Shown here: positions 27,805 to 35,219 of the stretch, piece by piece | Numbering within the stretch: the first letter of the stretch is position 1 | How the letters are laid out: every line of letters begins with the position of its first letter | Source: JAVBLQ01 sp031553435 | GTDB lineage: Bacteria > Bacteroidota > Bacteroidia > Bacteroidales > Azobacteroidaceae | DNA: 40,821 nucleotides | Direction of reading: 5' to 3' | NCBI GenBank assembly: GCA_031553435.1 | Contig: JAVBLQ010000058.1 | Location: forward strand, 1 to 40,821 | Program-made: the position numbers and the translations under genes | Notes under the pieces: generated by a model | Seen by the model: the letters and a program-made list of their open reading frames with translations, nothing else | What the model was told of the DNA's origin: nothing | The model's database searches: none

Positions 27805-27839
27805 AATTCGTAATTCTTAATTCGTAATTCTTAATTTTA
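27805..27839. repeat. 7-bp repeat array between nuoH and nuoI
   Basis: Five units, AATTCGT, AATTCTT, AATTCGT, AATTCTT and AATTTTA, run without a break and overlap the nuoH stop codon (27837-27839). They occupy the whole gap up to 3 bases before the nuoI start codon. Confidence 0.8.
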
Positions 27840-28901
27840 TATCACGCACAATGCCATCAACAGAATATTGATCAAACTGATCGGCATCAATATCTTCCAC
27901 TCCAGATTCAATAACTGGTCGATACGTAAACGGGGGAATGTCCATCTTACCCACAAAGCAAAAAACACGCATGCGAATGCTTTTCCAAAAAACCAAATGA
28001 ATGACGGGATTACATCCATCCAACCATTAAATGCTTCCCAACCGGGGATATGTAAAGGCATCCATCCTCCGAGGAACATGGTAGTAGCGATAGACGCTAC
28101 AATGAACATGTTCATATATTCGGCAAGGTAGAAAAACCCGAATTGTATTCCCGAATATTCTGTGTGATAACCTGCCGTCAATTCTGATTCGGCTTCCGGA
28201 AGGTCGAACGGACCACGATTTGTCTCGGCATGTCCGGCAATCAGATAAATGAAAAATGCGATGAAAGCAGGAACATGTCCTTTGAAAATAAACCACAAAT
28301 CTGCTTGTTGTGCAACAATTTCCGATAATTGCATGCTTCCGGACAAAATCACTATGGTGAGCAAAGAAAGTCCGCAGGACAATTCATAACTGATCAACTG
28401 AGCGCCACTTCGCATAGCCCCGATCATGGTATATTTGTTATTACTTGACCATCCTGCCAAAAGAATCCCTACAACTCCAAGAGAAGAAATCGCCAATAAA
28501 TAAAATACACCTATGTTGAAGTCTATAGCTTGTATGCCTTTCGCAAACGGAATTGCTCCGAAAGTACAGACAGATGCAACAATTACAAGAAATGCGGCTA
28601 TTCTGAACAAAAACTTATCGGCTCTGTCGATACTGATCAACTCTTTCAACAGAATTTTGATCATATCCGCCACACTCTGTAACAAACCTAAAGGTCCTAC
28701 ACGCGTAGGCCCCAAGCGGCATTGAAAGAATGCGCAAATTTTCCGTTCCGCATATATTAATAAGAGTGCAAGAACCGCATAAGCTGTTAATATTGCGACT
28801 CCGACCAATACAAATTCAGTGAATAAAGCCCAATCACTGCTCATGTATTGCCGAAGGGTCTGATCAATCCAACTGGTTATATCTGTAAGACTATTCCACA
28901 T
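27837..28901 (-). CDS. nuoH: NADH-quinone oxidoreductase subunit H
   Basis: 354 residues and eight or so membrane helices; it forms much of the quinone chamber. GPTRVGPLGLLQSVADMIKILLKE is shortened here to its key part RVGPLGLLQSVADMIK; a second landmark is FDLPEAESELTAGYHTEYSG, the conserved acidic loop. RWTFPRLRIDQLLNLEWK is the C-terminal signature. Start 12 bases after nuoCD. Confidence 0.96.
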   Translation of the reverse strand: MWNSLTDITSWIDQTLRQYMSSDWALFTEFVLVGVAILTAYAVLALLLIYAERKICAFFQCRLGPTRVGPLGLLQSVADMIKILLKELISIDRADKFLFRIAAFLVIVASVCTFGAIPFAKGIQAIDFNIGVFYLLAISSLGVVGILLAGWSSNNKYTMIGAMRSGAQLISYELSCGLSLLTIVILSGSMQLSEIVAQQADLWFIFKGHVPAFIAFFIYLIAGHAETNRGPFDLPEAESELTAGYHTEYSGIQFGFFYLAEYMNMFIVASIATTMFLGGWMPLHIPGWEAFNGWMDVIPSFIWFFGKAFACVFFALWVRWTFPRLRIDQLLNLEWKILMPISLINILLMALCVI

Positions 28902-28913
28902 AAGTTATTCTAT

Positions 28914-30548
28914 TTATCTGTCAATACAGGGAATTACATAATCTAAAGACGCTCCGATCATAATCAAGTCTGCTACTTTTGTTCCTTTGGCAACGGTATC
29001 CAATGAGCCTGCCAAGGTAAGACTCGGAGAACGGAATTTAACACGATACGGATTTTTATCTCCTTTACTTTGAATATAAACATCAAACTCTCCGCGAGCG
29101 CCTTCCACACGTTGGAAGAATTCACCTTCAGGCAAACGGATGATTGCTTTTGTCTTTGCAGCATAATCTCCTGCCGGAATATTATCTATGAGTTGTTCGA
29201 TAATCCGCAAAGATTGCTCTATTTCATCCAAACGGGCATAATATCTGTCGAATGTATCTCCACCACTGCGTAACACTTCTTCAAAGTTTACATGTTTGTA
29301 AGCTGCATAAGGAGCGATCTTGCGGATATCATTGTGCCAGCCGGAAGCTCTTCCGCTTGGACCTGTTACCCCGAAAGAAATAGCTTTTTCTTTGGAAATA
29401 TGTCCGATGCCATTCATACGATCTGTAGCAATCGGATTTCCGGAGAAAAGGATGTGATGTTCTTTCAACATCTTTCTCATATATGGAATAAATTCCTTAA
29501 TCTTTTTCTGGAAATTAGGATGAATATCTTGTGAAACTCCACCGATAACATTATAGTTAACCATCAGACGTCCTCCAGCGGTTTCTTCGAAGATATCCAT
29601 GATTTTTTCACGGTCTCTCATTCCGTAAACGAAAGCGGTGATCGATCCCATGTCCATACACATACATCCCCATCCTAATAAGTGAGAGGCAATACGTGTT
29701 AATTCATCAAAAATAGTGCGGATGTAGTGAGCACGTTCGGGCACTTCCAATTCCAGTGCGTTTTCGCAACATAAAGCGAATGCATGGCGGTTCATAGTAC
29801 CTGAAAGATAATCCAAACGATCTGTTAAATGCAGTATTTGAGGATAAGTGTAGCTTTCGCACATTTTCTCTATTCCTCTATGTATATATCCGAAATTCGG
29901 ATCGATTTTCTTCACGATTTCCCCATCCAATGAAACGCGCAAATGAAGTACACCGTGCATAGAAGGGTGTTGCGGACCGAAGTTTACAACATATTCCTGT
30001 TCACCGAACAAGGGTTTGTGATTTTCGACAACTTCACCCATTTTAAGGTCAAGTGTCACCACGTCTTCCATTCTCCGGATACTGTCATTTTCCAGAGGAA
30101 TGGGATTTATTTCAGGATTCGGATCATAATCTTTTCTTAAAGGATAACCTTTCCAGTCTGTGCGCAAAAATAAATGGCGCATATCCGGATGGTTAATAAA
30201 ACGAATGCCCAGGAAATCATAGACTTCGCGTTCATACAAATTGGCATTGTCCCACAAATCTGTTACGGAAAATAATTGCGGATTTTCTCTGTCAGTCGTA
30301 TTCGTCTTTAATACAATGAGATATTCGGGGAATTGCGTACAGTTGAGATAGTATGTTACTCCTAAATTATCGACATTGTCTGTACCGATCAAGTCAATCA
30401 GAAAATCAAGAGGGAATCCCTGAAGGTATCTGAGGGTATGAGCAACTTCATGTAATTTATCTTTGGAAACACTGATTGTCAGTGTGTTTCCTTTTTCGGT
30501 AAAAGTATCCGGAGCTATTTCCGAAAGCTTCTTTTTAATGATCTCCAT
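28914..30548 (-). CDS. nuoCD: NADH-quinone oxidoreductase fused subunits C and D
   Basis: 544 residues. Residues about 1-155 are NuoC (EREVYDFLGIRFINHPDMRH, WKGYPLRKDYDP). About 180-544 are NuoD: NFGPQHPSMHGVLHLRVSLDGE with the quinone-site histidine, IHRGIEKM, GPSGRASGW and the end DYVIPCIDR. The fusion is known in several phyla. Its start overlaps the nuoB end by 14 bases, so translation is probably coupled. Confidence 0.96.
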   Translation of the reverse strand: MEIIKKKLSEIAPDTFTEKGNTLTISVSKDKLHEVAHTLRYLQGFPLDFLIDLIGTDNVDNLGVTYYLNCTQFPEYLIVLKTNTTDRENPQLFSVTDLWDNANLYEREVYDFLGIRFINHPDMRHLFLRTDWKGYPLRKDYDPNPEINPIPLENDSIRRMEDVVTLDLKMGEVVENHKPLFGEQEYVVNFGPQHPSMHGVLHLRVSLDGEIVKKIDPNFGYIHRGIEKMCESYTYPQILHLTDRLDYLSGTMNRHAFALCCENALELEVPERAHYIRTIFDELTRIASHLLGWGCMCMDMGSITAFVYGMRDREKIMDIFEETAGGRLMVNYNVIGGVSQDIHPNFQKKIKEFIPYMRKMLKEHHILFSGNPIATDRMNGIGHISKEKAISFGVTGPSGRASGWHNDIRKIAPYAAYKHVNFEEVLRSGGDTFDRYYARLDEIEQSLRIIEQLIDNIPAGDYAAKTKAIIRLPEGEFFQRVEGARGEFDVYIQSKGDKNPYRVKFRSPSLTLAGSLDTVAKGTKVADLIMIGASLDYVIPCIDR

Positions 30549-31155
30549 TGCCTGTTTTTTCCGTTAATTCTTTTTCAATATCAGTTGTCTCGGGTTGATT
30601 CGGCAATTTGAAGAAATTCTGAACCTTTATTTTTCTTGCCATTTGCATCATACCGTAAAGCATAGCATCGGGTCTGGGCGGACATCCCGGAACATACACA
30701 TCGACCGGAATTATTTCGTCAACACCTTTTACTACATGATAAGAACTTTTGAAAGGTCCTCCGGAAATAGCACAGCTTCCAACAGCCATTACATATTTCG
30801 GTTCTGCCATTTGATCATATAATCGCTTAAGGACAGGAGCCATTTTGTGTACGATTGTTCCGCAAACAAATACAACGTCTGCTTGTCTCGGACTGTTACG
30901 GGTTACTTCCCATCCGAAACGGGCAAAGTCGGTGCGGGCGGCACCCACGCACATAAACTCAATACCACAACAGCTTGTAGCAAAAGTTAAGGGCCAAACC
31001 GAGTTGGAACGTCCCCAGTTGATAAAATCATTGATTTTACCGACAAATATATTGACTCCGTTTTCGCGTAATTCTCTTACATATTCTTCGAGGTATTCAT
31101 TTTCATTGAAATCCTCGTATTTCATGTTGCGAATGTATATGTCTTTTACTTCCAT
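30535..31155 (-). CDS. nuoB: NADH-quinone oxidoreductase subunit B
   Basis: 206 residues from ATG 31155, chosen over an in-frame TTG at 31176 because GAAAGGAG stands 7 bases before it. It binds the N2 [4Fe-4S] cluster next to the quinone: Cys62-Cys63 in TSCCGIEFM, Cys128 in VGSCAIS and Cys158 in PGCPPRPDA are all present. An N-terminal extension of about 35 residues (rich in Glu/Asn) precedes the core. It overlaps the nuoA end by 10 bases. Confidence 0.96.
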   Translation of the reverse strand: MEVKDIYIRNMKYEDFNENEYLEEYVRELRENGVNIFVGKINDFINWGRSNSVWPLTFATSCCGIEFMCVGAARTDFARFGWEVTRNSPRQADVVFVCGTIVHKMAPVLKRLYDQMAEPKYVMAVGSCAISGGPFKSSYHVVKGVDEIIPVDVYVPGCPPRPDAMLYGMMQMARKIKVQNFFKLPNQPETTDIEKELTEKTGNGDH

Positions 31156-31499
31156 TTCAATGCTCCTTTCTTCCAAGCATAAGCCAGACCCAAGGTCAGG
31201 ATTATTAAAAAGAATAATACTAAAAATAATCCGTCTTTACCCAAATCTTTGGTGATAGTGGCCCATGGAAATAATAAAACGGTTTCCACGTCAAACACAA
31301 GATAAAGGATGGCGAACAAATAATAACCTACGCGAAACTGTATCCAGGAAGTACCCCGTGTAGGAATACCACATTCATAAGGCTCTCCCTTATGCGGATT
31401 ATCGGAATGAGGCGCTACCCACTTGGCAATAACCAAAGCTGCTATCACCAAAAAGAGAGCTGTAATAAAAACCACTAAAAATAAAGCGTTACTACTCAT
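31146..31499 (-). CDS. nuoA: NADH-quinone oxidoreductase subunit A
   Basis: 117 residues with three membrane helices. The conserved loop KGEPYECGIPTRGTSWIQFRVGYY contains the cysteine of the quinone-access region (ECG), and FDVETVLLFPWA is the second signature. First gene of the nuo operon, read from a strong promoter about 90 bases upstream. Confidence 0.95.
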   Translation of the reverse strand: MSSNALFLVVFITALFLVIAALVIAKWVAPHSDNPHKGEPYECGIPTRGTSWIQFRVGYYLFAILYLVFDVETVLLFPWATITKDLGKDGLFLVLFFLIILTLGLAYAWKKGALKWK

Positions 31500-31594
31500 G
31501 ATAGTTTGTTTAACGTTGAAGGCCGAACGCTTAAGATTTTTTATATAAATTAAATAAAAACCTTAAACATTAAACCTTTTTTTGCTTTCGGGCG

Positions 31595-31625
31595 CAAATG
31601 TAAGAAACATTTATCTTACGACAAA
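31595..31625 (-). promoter_or_regulatory. Promoter of the nuo operon
   Basis: TTTG (31622-31625), 19 bases, TACATTTG (31595-31602) on the minus strand: a perfect -33/-7 match. It predicts a leader of about 90 bases before nuoA. Confidence 0.75.
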
Positions 31626-31639
31626 TTAATTTAAGCAAA

Positions 31640-32164
31640 TTAATCAAACTTTTCCCACTTGATTATTTCAGACAATAATTTTCTGGGATTTTTTTCCATT
31701 GTAATTTCGTTATCTGATGGATAGCCTATAGGAATAATAGCAACAGGATGGATATGTCCGGGAATATTGAAATATTTTTTACACAAAGCAGCATCAAAAT
31801 TACAAACCCAACAAGTGCCCAAGCCTTTTTCTACGGCAGCAAGGCAAATATGTTCGATAGCTATGGAAACATCTATGTCACAATGATCTTTACCGTCGAA
31901 TTTTCGTTTCCATGATTGCGAAGTATCTCCACAGGCAATGATATAAACCGGTGGAGTTTTGAACCAGTCGCGCGGATAACATTCATACAATTTTTCTTTG
32001 CCTTCAGGATTTGTAACGACAATAAAAATCCAGGGTTGAAAATTAACCGCCGAAGGAGCCAAACGGGCGCATTCCAACAGATAATTGAGTTTTTCAGGTT
32101 CAACTTTTTGAGAGGAATAGCATCTGATCGAACGTCGTGCAATCACAGTTTCAAGGAATGTCAT
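31640..32164 (-). CDS. Nitroreductase family protein
   Basis: 174 residues of the FMN-dependent nitroreductase/oxidoreductase fold. ARRSIRCYSSQKVE at the start binds the FMN phosphate, LAPSAVNFQPWIFIVV is the second flavin contact, and GLGTCWVCNFD and IIPIGYPSDNE are family landmarks. It probably reduces a quinone, nitro or similar compound with NAD(P)H; the substrate cannot be read. It overlaps the glycosyltransferase by four bases (ATGA). Confidence 0.9.
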   Translation of the reverse strand: MTFLETVIARRSIRCYSSQKVEPEKLNYLLECARLAPSAVNFQPWIFIVVTNPEGKEKLYECYPRDWFKTPPVYIIACGDTSQSWKRKFDGKDHCDIDVSIAIEHICLAAVEKGLGTCWVCNFDAALCKKYFNIPGHIHPVAIIPIGYPSDNEITMEKNPRKLLSEIIKWEKFD

Positions 32165-33108
32165 ATTTGTTCTTCTATTTTATAATGGTTTCTTTCCGGT
32201 GCATTTCGCGAAACAATTTCTCCTAAAAAACCTGCCAGAAACAGTTGAGTCCCTAATATCATGGTGGTTAACGAAATATAAAAATAAGGAGAATCTGTAA
32301 CTAAAGGAGCTCTCAAGCCCTCACATATAGCAATAATCTTATTGGCGCCGACAACAATTACGGATACTAGTCCGATTAAAAACATCAGACTTCCCAATAT
32401 TCCGAAAAAATGCATAGGTTTTTTACCGAATTTGGATAAAAACCAAAGGGTCATCAGATCGAGGTAACCATTAAAAAAGCGGCTTACGCCAAATTTGGAT
32501 TTCCCATATTTACGTGCCTGATGATGTACAACCTTCTCTCCTATCTTATTGAATCCTGAGATTTTCGCCATATAAGGAATATAGCGGTGCATGTCGTTAT
32601 ATATCTCAATGTTTTTTACTACATCTTTTCTGTAGGCCTTTAACCCGCAATTAAAATCATGCAGTTTGATTCCCGATATTTTCCGGGCTGAAGCATTGAA
32701 AAGTTTGGTTGGCAGTGTTTTAGTGATGGGATCATATCGTTTTTTCTTCCAACCGGAGACTAAATCATATCCGTCTTCGGTGATCATCCGGTAGAGTTCG
32801 GGGATTTCTTCAGGACTATCCTGTAAATCGGCATCCATTGTAATGATTACGTTTCCCGAAGCGACTTTGAACCCGCAATGTAATCCGGGAGATTTACCAT
32901 AATTCCTGCGAAACTTAATAGCTTTTATCTCCGAATGTTCGGACTTCAAATCTTTGATGACATTCCATGAAGAATCTGTACTTCCATCATCAACGAAGAT
33001 GACTTCGAAACTGAAACGATTTTCTTTCATCACTTTTTCAATCCATTCGTAAAGTTCGGGAATGGATTCTTCTTCATTATATAATGGTATGACTACTGAA
33101 ATGTCCAT
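32161..33108 (-). CDS. Family 2 glycosyltransferase (polyprenyl-phosphate sugar transferase type)
   Basis: 315 residues. GT-A domain with VDDGSTD (39-45) and the metal-binding DADLQD (92-97), followed by CGLKAYRKDVV and the QARKYGKSKFGVSRF segment typical of DPM1/GtrB-like enzymes. Two C-terminal membrane helices (about 228-252 and 272-296) hold it in the inner membrane. It probably links a sugar to undecaprenyl phosphate for envelope glycans. It follows the DUF4199-like gene by 30 bases. Confidence 0.92.
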   Translation of the reverse strand: MDISVVIPLYNEEESIPELYEWIEKVMKENRFSFEVIFVDDGSTDSSWNVIKDLKSEHSEIKAIKFRRNYGKSPGLHCGFKVASGNVIITMDADLQDSPEEIPELYRMITEDGYDLVSGWKKKRYDPITKTLPTKLFNASARKISGIKLHDFNCGLKAYRKDVVKNIEIYNDMHRYIPYMAKISGFNKIGEKVVHHQARKYGKSKFGVSRFFNGYLDLMTLWFLSKFGKKPMHFFGILGSLMFLIGLVSVIVVGANKIIAICEGLRAPLVTDSPYFYISLTTMILGTQLFLAGFLGEIVSRNAPERNHYKIEEQI

Positions 33109-33138
33109 GTATTTATGTGATACGTTTTACATAATAAG

Positions 33139-33648
33139 TTATACGTTTTTTTTCCTGGCAATAAAGGCTACAGGTATTGAAAGAATAATTCCCCAGAAAA
33201 CAGAACTGAAAATGACTTGCATCGTCATTTTTATAGGCGAATTTAACATTTCAAAACTGGATTCGATATCTGCTTTATTCATATGAAACTTATCGGCCAA
33301 CGCCGTAACTTCATGAAGCATATTTGTAAAATAACCTGTAGCGCTTAAATATCGGAAAAGGAAATAACAAGGCAGCGAAACGATTAACGAAGCAAAAAAG
33401 TACAACAAGTTTCCAAATTGCCAGGCATGAAAAACACCAATCTGATCATTCAAAGCCATTCTCCGATAAGCAATTGTAAACCTATAGGCTATAAAAGGGA
33501 CTAAAAATATAAGAGGTAAACAAATCAGATTCAGTAACGGTAAGAAATTTCCCAGAATCATTAAAATTAAATTCAAACACCAATACAAGCCGAATATCAA
33601 TCCGAACTGCATGGCAAATCTGATCAGTTGTGATTTATCTTCATTCAT
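33139..33648 (-). CDS. DUF4199-like membrane protein
   Basis: 169 residues from ATG 33648 (MNEDKSQLIRF). A longer frame from 33888 crosses the rplS terminator and the repeat array and is rejected. Four hydrophobic helices, with ALNDQIGVFHAWQFGNLLYFF in the middle and a periplasmic loop of about 35 residues before the last helix (TALADKFHMNKADIE). This matches the DUF4199 family, often beside a family 2 glycosyltransferase in Bacteroidota, so it may take part in the same glycan pathway. Confidence 0.75.
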   Translation of the reverse strand: MNEDKSQLIRFAMQFGLIFGLYWCLNLILMILGNFLPLLNLICLPLIFLVPFIAYRFTIAYRRMALNDQIGVFHAWQFGNLLYFFASLIVSLPCYFLFRYLSATGYFTNMLHEVTALADKFHMNKADIESSFEMLNSPIKMTMQVIFSSVFWGIILSIPVAFIARKKNV

Positions 33649-33674
33649 TATTAATATGAATATAATTAAGACCA

Positions 33675-33705
33675 CAAAAATACTCAAAAAATTGACAATG
33701 GACAA
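33675..33705 (-). promoter_or_regulatory. Promoter of the DUF4199-glycosyltransferase-nitroreductase unit
   Basis: TATTTTTG (33675-33682) on the minus strand has TTGT 19 bases upstream (33702-33705). That -33 element is part of the 7-bp repeat array next to it. The leader would be about 25 bases. Confidence 0.5.
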
Positions 33706-33721
33706 TGGACGATAGACAATT
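33694..33721. repeat. 7-bp repeat array beside a promoter
   Basis: Four units, GACAATG, GACAATG, GACGATA and GACAATT, at exact 7-bp spacing between the rplS terminator and the DUF4199 gene. The first unit copies overlap the predicted -33 element. Confidence 0.75.
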
Positions 33722-33761
33722 TGGCTTGCGCATGAAAACATTTTCAAGCTGATGATAAAAA

Positions 33762-33795
33762 AATGGCAATGATATTTTGTAACATCATTGCCATT
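33762..33795 (-). terminator. Terminator of rplS
   Basis: AATGGCAATGAT (33762-33773) and ATCATTGCCATT (33784-33795) form a perfect 12-bp stem with a T-run on the minus strand, 25 bases past the rplS stop. Confidence 0.85.
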
Positions 33796-33820
33796 CTTCA
33801 ATTTTTTTTTGTCAATTATT

Positions 33821-34168
33821 TTAGACTCTTTTTTCTTTGATTCTAGCTTTTTTGCCTGTAAGTTTACGTAAATAATAGAGTTTGGCACGACGAACTTTCC
33901 CTACTTTATTAAGCGTAATACTTTCGATAAACGGAGAATCCATAGGAAAAATACGTTCTACTCCAACGTTTTCAGACATTTTTCTAACGGTGAATCGTTT
34001 TTTATCTCCTTGTCCGGAAATTTTAATCACAACACCACGGTATTGCTGAACACGTTCTTTATTTCCTTCTTTAATACGATAAGCTACGGTAACAGTGTCT
34101 CCTGACTTGAACGCAGGATATTCTTTTTGGGTAGCAAAAGCCTCCTCGGCAATTTTAATAAAATCCAT
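33821..34168 (-). CDS. rplS: 50S ribosomal protein L19
   Basis: 115 residues; FKSGDTVTVAYRIKEGNKERVQ, FTVRKMSENVGVERIFPMDSP and KVGKVRRAKLYYLRKLTGKKAR are classic L19 sequence at the 30S-50S interface. It is transcribed alone here, not in the rpsP-rimM-trmD-rplS operon of many bacteria. The predicted mRNA leader of about 80 bases contains a hairpin. Confidence 0.97.
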   Translation of the reverse strand: MDFIKIAEEAFATQKEYPAFKSGDTVTVAYRIKEGNKERVQQYRGVVIKISGQGDKKRFTVRKMSENVGVERIFPMDSPFIESITLNKVGKVRRAKLYYLRKLTGKKARIKEKRV

Positions 34169-34202
34169 TTTTATAGCTTTTAATTGATTTGTAAATAGAA
34201 AC

Positions 34203-34241
34203 CGTAATATTCACGAGCAACCTGTCTCGCCAGAGATTACG
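34203..34241 (-). promoter_or_regulatory. Structured leader of the rplS mRNA
   Basis: On the minus strand CGTAAT and ATTACG pair around an inner CGAG/CTCG stem. The hairpin lies inside the transcribed leader between the predicted promoter and the start codon, and is richer in GC than its surroundings. Ribosomal-protein leaders are often autoregulatory; that role is inferred here. Confidence 0.4.
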
Positions 34242-34252
34242 CAAAGCGGGCA

Positions 34253-34284
34253 CAAAGTAACAAAATAAATCTTACTTGGGCAAA
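34253..34284 (-). promoter_or_regulatory. Promoter of rplS
   Basis: TTTG (34281-34284) is followed 21 bases on by TACTTTG (34253-34259), one base short of the TAnnTTTG box. Confidence 0.5.
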
Positions 34285-34307
34285 TTTATGAAACCAATTT
34301 TATTTTG

Positions 34308-34315
34308 TATTTTTG
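34308..34315 (+). promoter_or_regulatory. Candidate -7 box for the nucleotidase operon
   Basis: TATTTTTG fits TAnnTTTG, with TTTA 19 bases upstream. It would start transcription near 34322, so the leader is almost entirely the repeat hairpin at 34330-34447. Confidence 0.45.
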
Positions 34316-34329
34316 GGGATGTTTTTTTT

Positions 34330-34447
34330 GGTTACAAGTTACAAGTTACAAGTTACAGGTTACTAGTTAGGGGTTACAAGAAGAGAATCCGAATAAATCT
34401 ACCAGTAACTTGTAACCTGTAACTTGTAACTTGTAACCAGTAACTCC
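34330..34447 (+). repeat. Inverted pair of 7-bp repeat arrays in a 5' leader
   Basis: The left array (34330-34380) repeats GTTACAA, GTTACAA, GTTACAA, GTTACAG, GTTACTA, GTTAGGG, GTTACAA. The right array (34402-34447) is its reverse complement in a slightly different order of variants. More than 20 bp can pair perfectly, and the 7-bp period allows several sliding registers. It ends 15 bases before the ATG of the downstream lipoprotein gene. With the two promoters it accounts for the 294-base gap. Confidence 0.85.
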
Positions 34448-34462
34448 TAATAAATTTACTTT

Positions 34463-35215
34463 ATGAATGTTCGAATACTATATTGTTTACTGCTTCTATT
34501 CACAATATCTTCCTGTAATAAAAGCACATACGTCGTAAGTCACATTGATACAAGTTATGTAAAAATGGATAGTACCTTTGACGGAAAGGCCAATCCGCAA
34601 ATCGTTTCCTTAATCAATTCATACAAAAAACAATTGGATACGGAAATGAATGTGGAAATCGGCAAAGCCGCACATACATTAACCATTGAAAAGCCTGATC
34701 ATTTGCTTGTCAATCTGACGGCTGATGCTATGAAACAGTATGGCGACGAGCATATAAAAGATGGTGTGGATATTGCATTTATGAATATTAACGGTCATCG
34801 CGCTGCTTTAAATAAAGGTATAATCACTGTTGGCGATATATTTCGTATCTATTCATTTGATAATGAACTGGTATTTTTAGATCTGAAAGGAAAAGATCTG
34901 GAAACCATATTTGATTCTTTTGCAGAAAAAAGTCCTCAGGGATTTTCTTCCAATGTAAAATTAGGGATTCAAAATAAACAGGTCCATTCTTTGACAATAG
35001 GAGGAAAACCTTTGGATAAAAATAAAGTTTATAAAATTATCACTTTGGACTATTTAGCCGAAGGTAATGATGGCATGTCTCCACTAAAAAATGCAACAGT
35101 AATGACAAAAACAGGAGTCTTGCTTCGCGATCTGATGATCGATTATGTCAAACGCTGTACTATCGAAGGTAAAGAGATCGATACCAAAACCGATCAAAGA
35201 TTAATATACAAATAA
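34463..35215 (+). CDS. 5'-nucleotidase C-terminal domain lipoprotein
   Basis: 250 residues; lipobox ISSC (Cys18). It contains only the 5_nucleotid_C domain: FMNINGHRAALNKGIITVGDIFRIYSF is shortened here to NINGHRAALNKG and VGDIFRIYSF, and YKIITLDYLAEGNDGMSP is the substrate-recognition end. In UshA-type enzymes this domain binds the base and follows the metal-binding domain in one chain; here it is a separate protein encoded first. It is probably held on a membrane facing the periplasm, working with the next gene's product. Confidence 0.88.
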   Translation: MNVRILYCLLLLFTISSCNKSTYVVSHIDTSYVKMDSTFDGKANPQIVSLINSYKKQLDTEMNVEIGKAAHTLTIEKPDHLLVNLTADAMKQYGDEHIKDGVDIAFMNINGHRAALNKGIITVGDIFRIYSFDNELVFLDLKGKDLETIFDSFAEKSPQGFSSNVKLGIQNKQVHSLTIGGKPLDKNKVYKIITLDYLAEGNDGMSPLKNATVMTKTGVLLRDLMIDYVKRCTIEGKEIDTKTDQRLIYK

Positions 35216-35219
35216 TTAA

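Noticed and set aside
31156..31176. TTG start for nuoB
   Set aside because: An ATG seven codons later has a good ribosome site at the right distance.
33649..33888. N-terminal extension of the DUF4199-like protein
   Set aside because: It would be encoded by the rplS terminator and the repeat array and overlap the end of rplS; the ATG at 33648 starts the conserved part.
34330..34447. Possible CRISPR array
   Set aside because: Units are 7 bp with no spacers, the two halves are inverted, and there is no cas gene.
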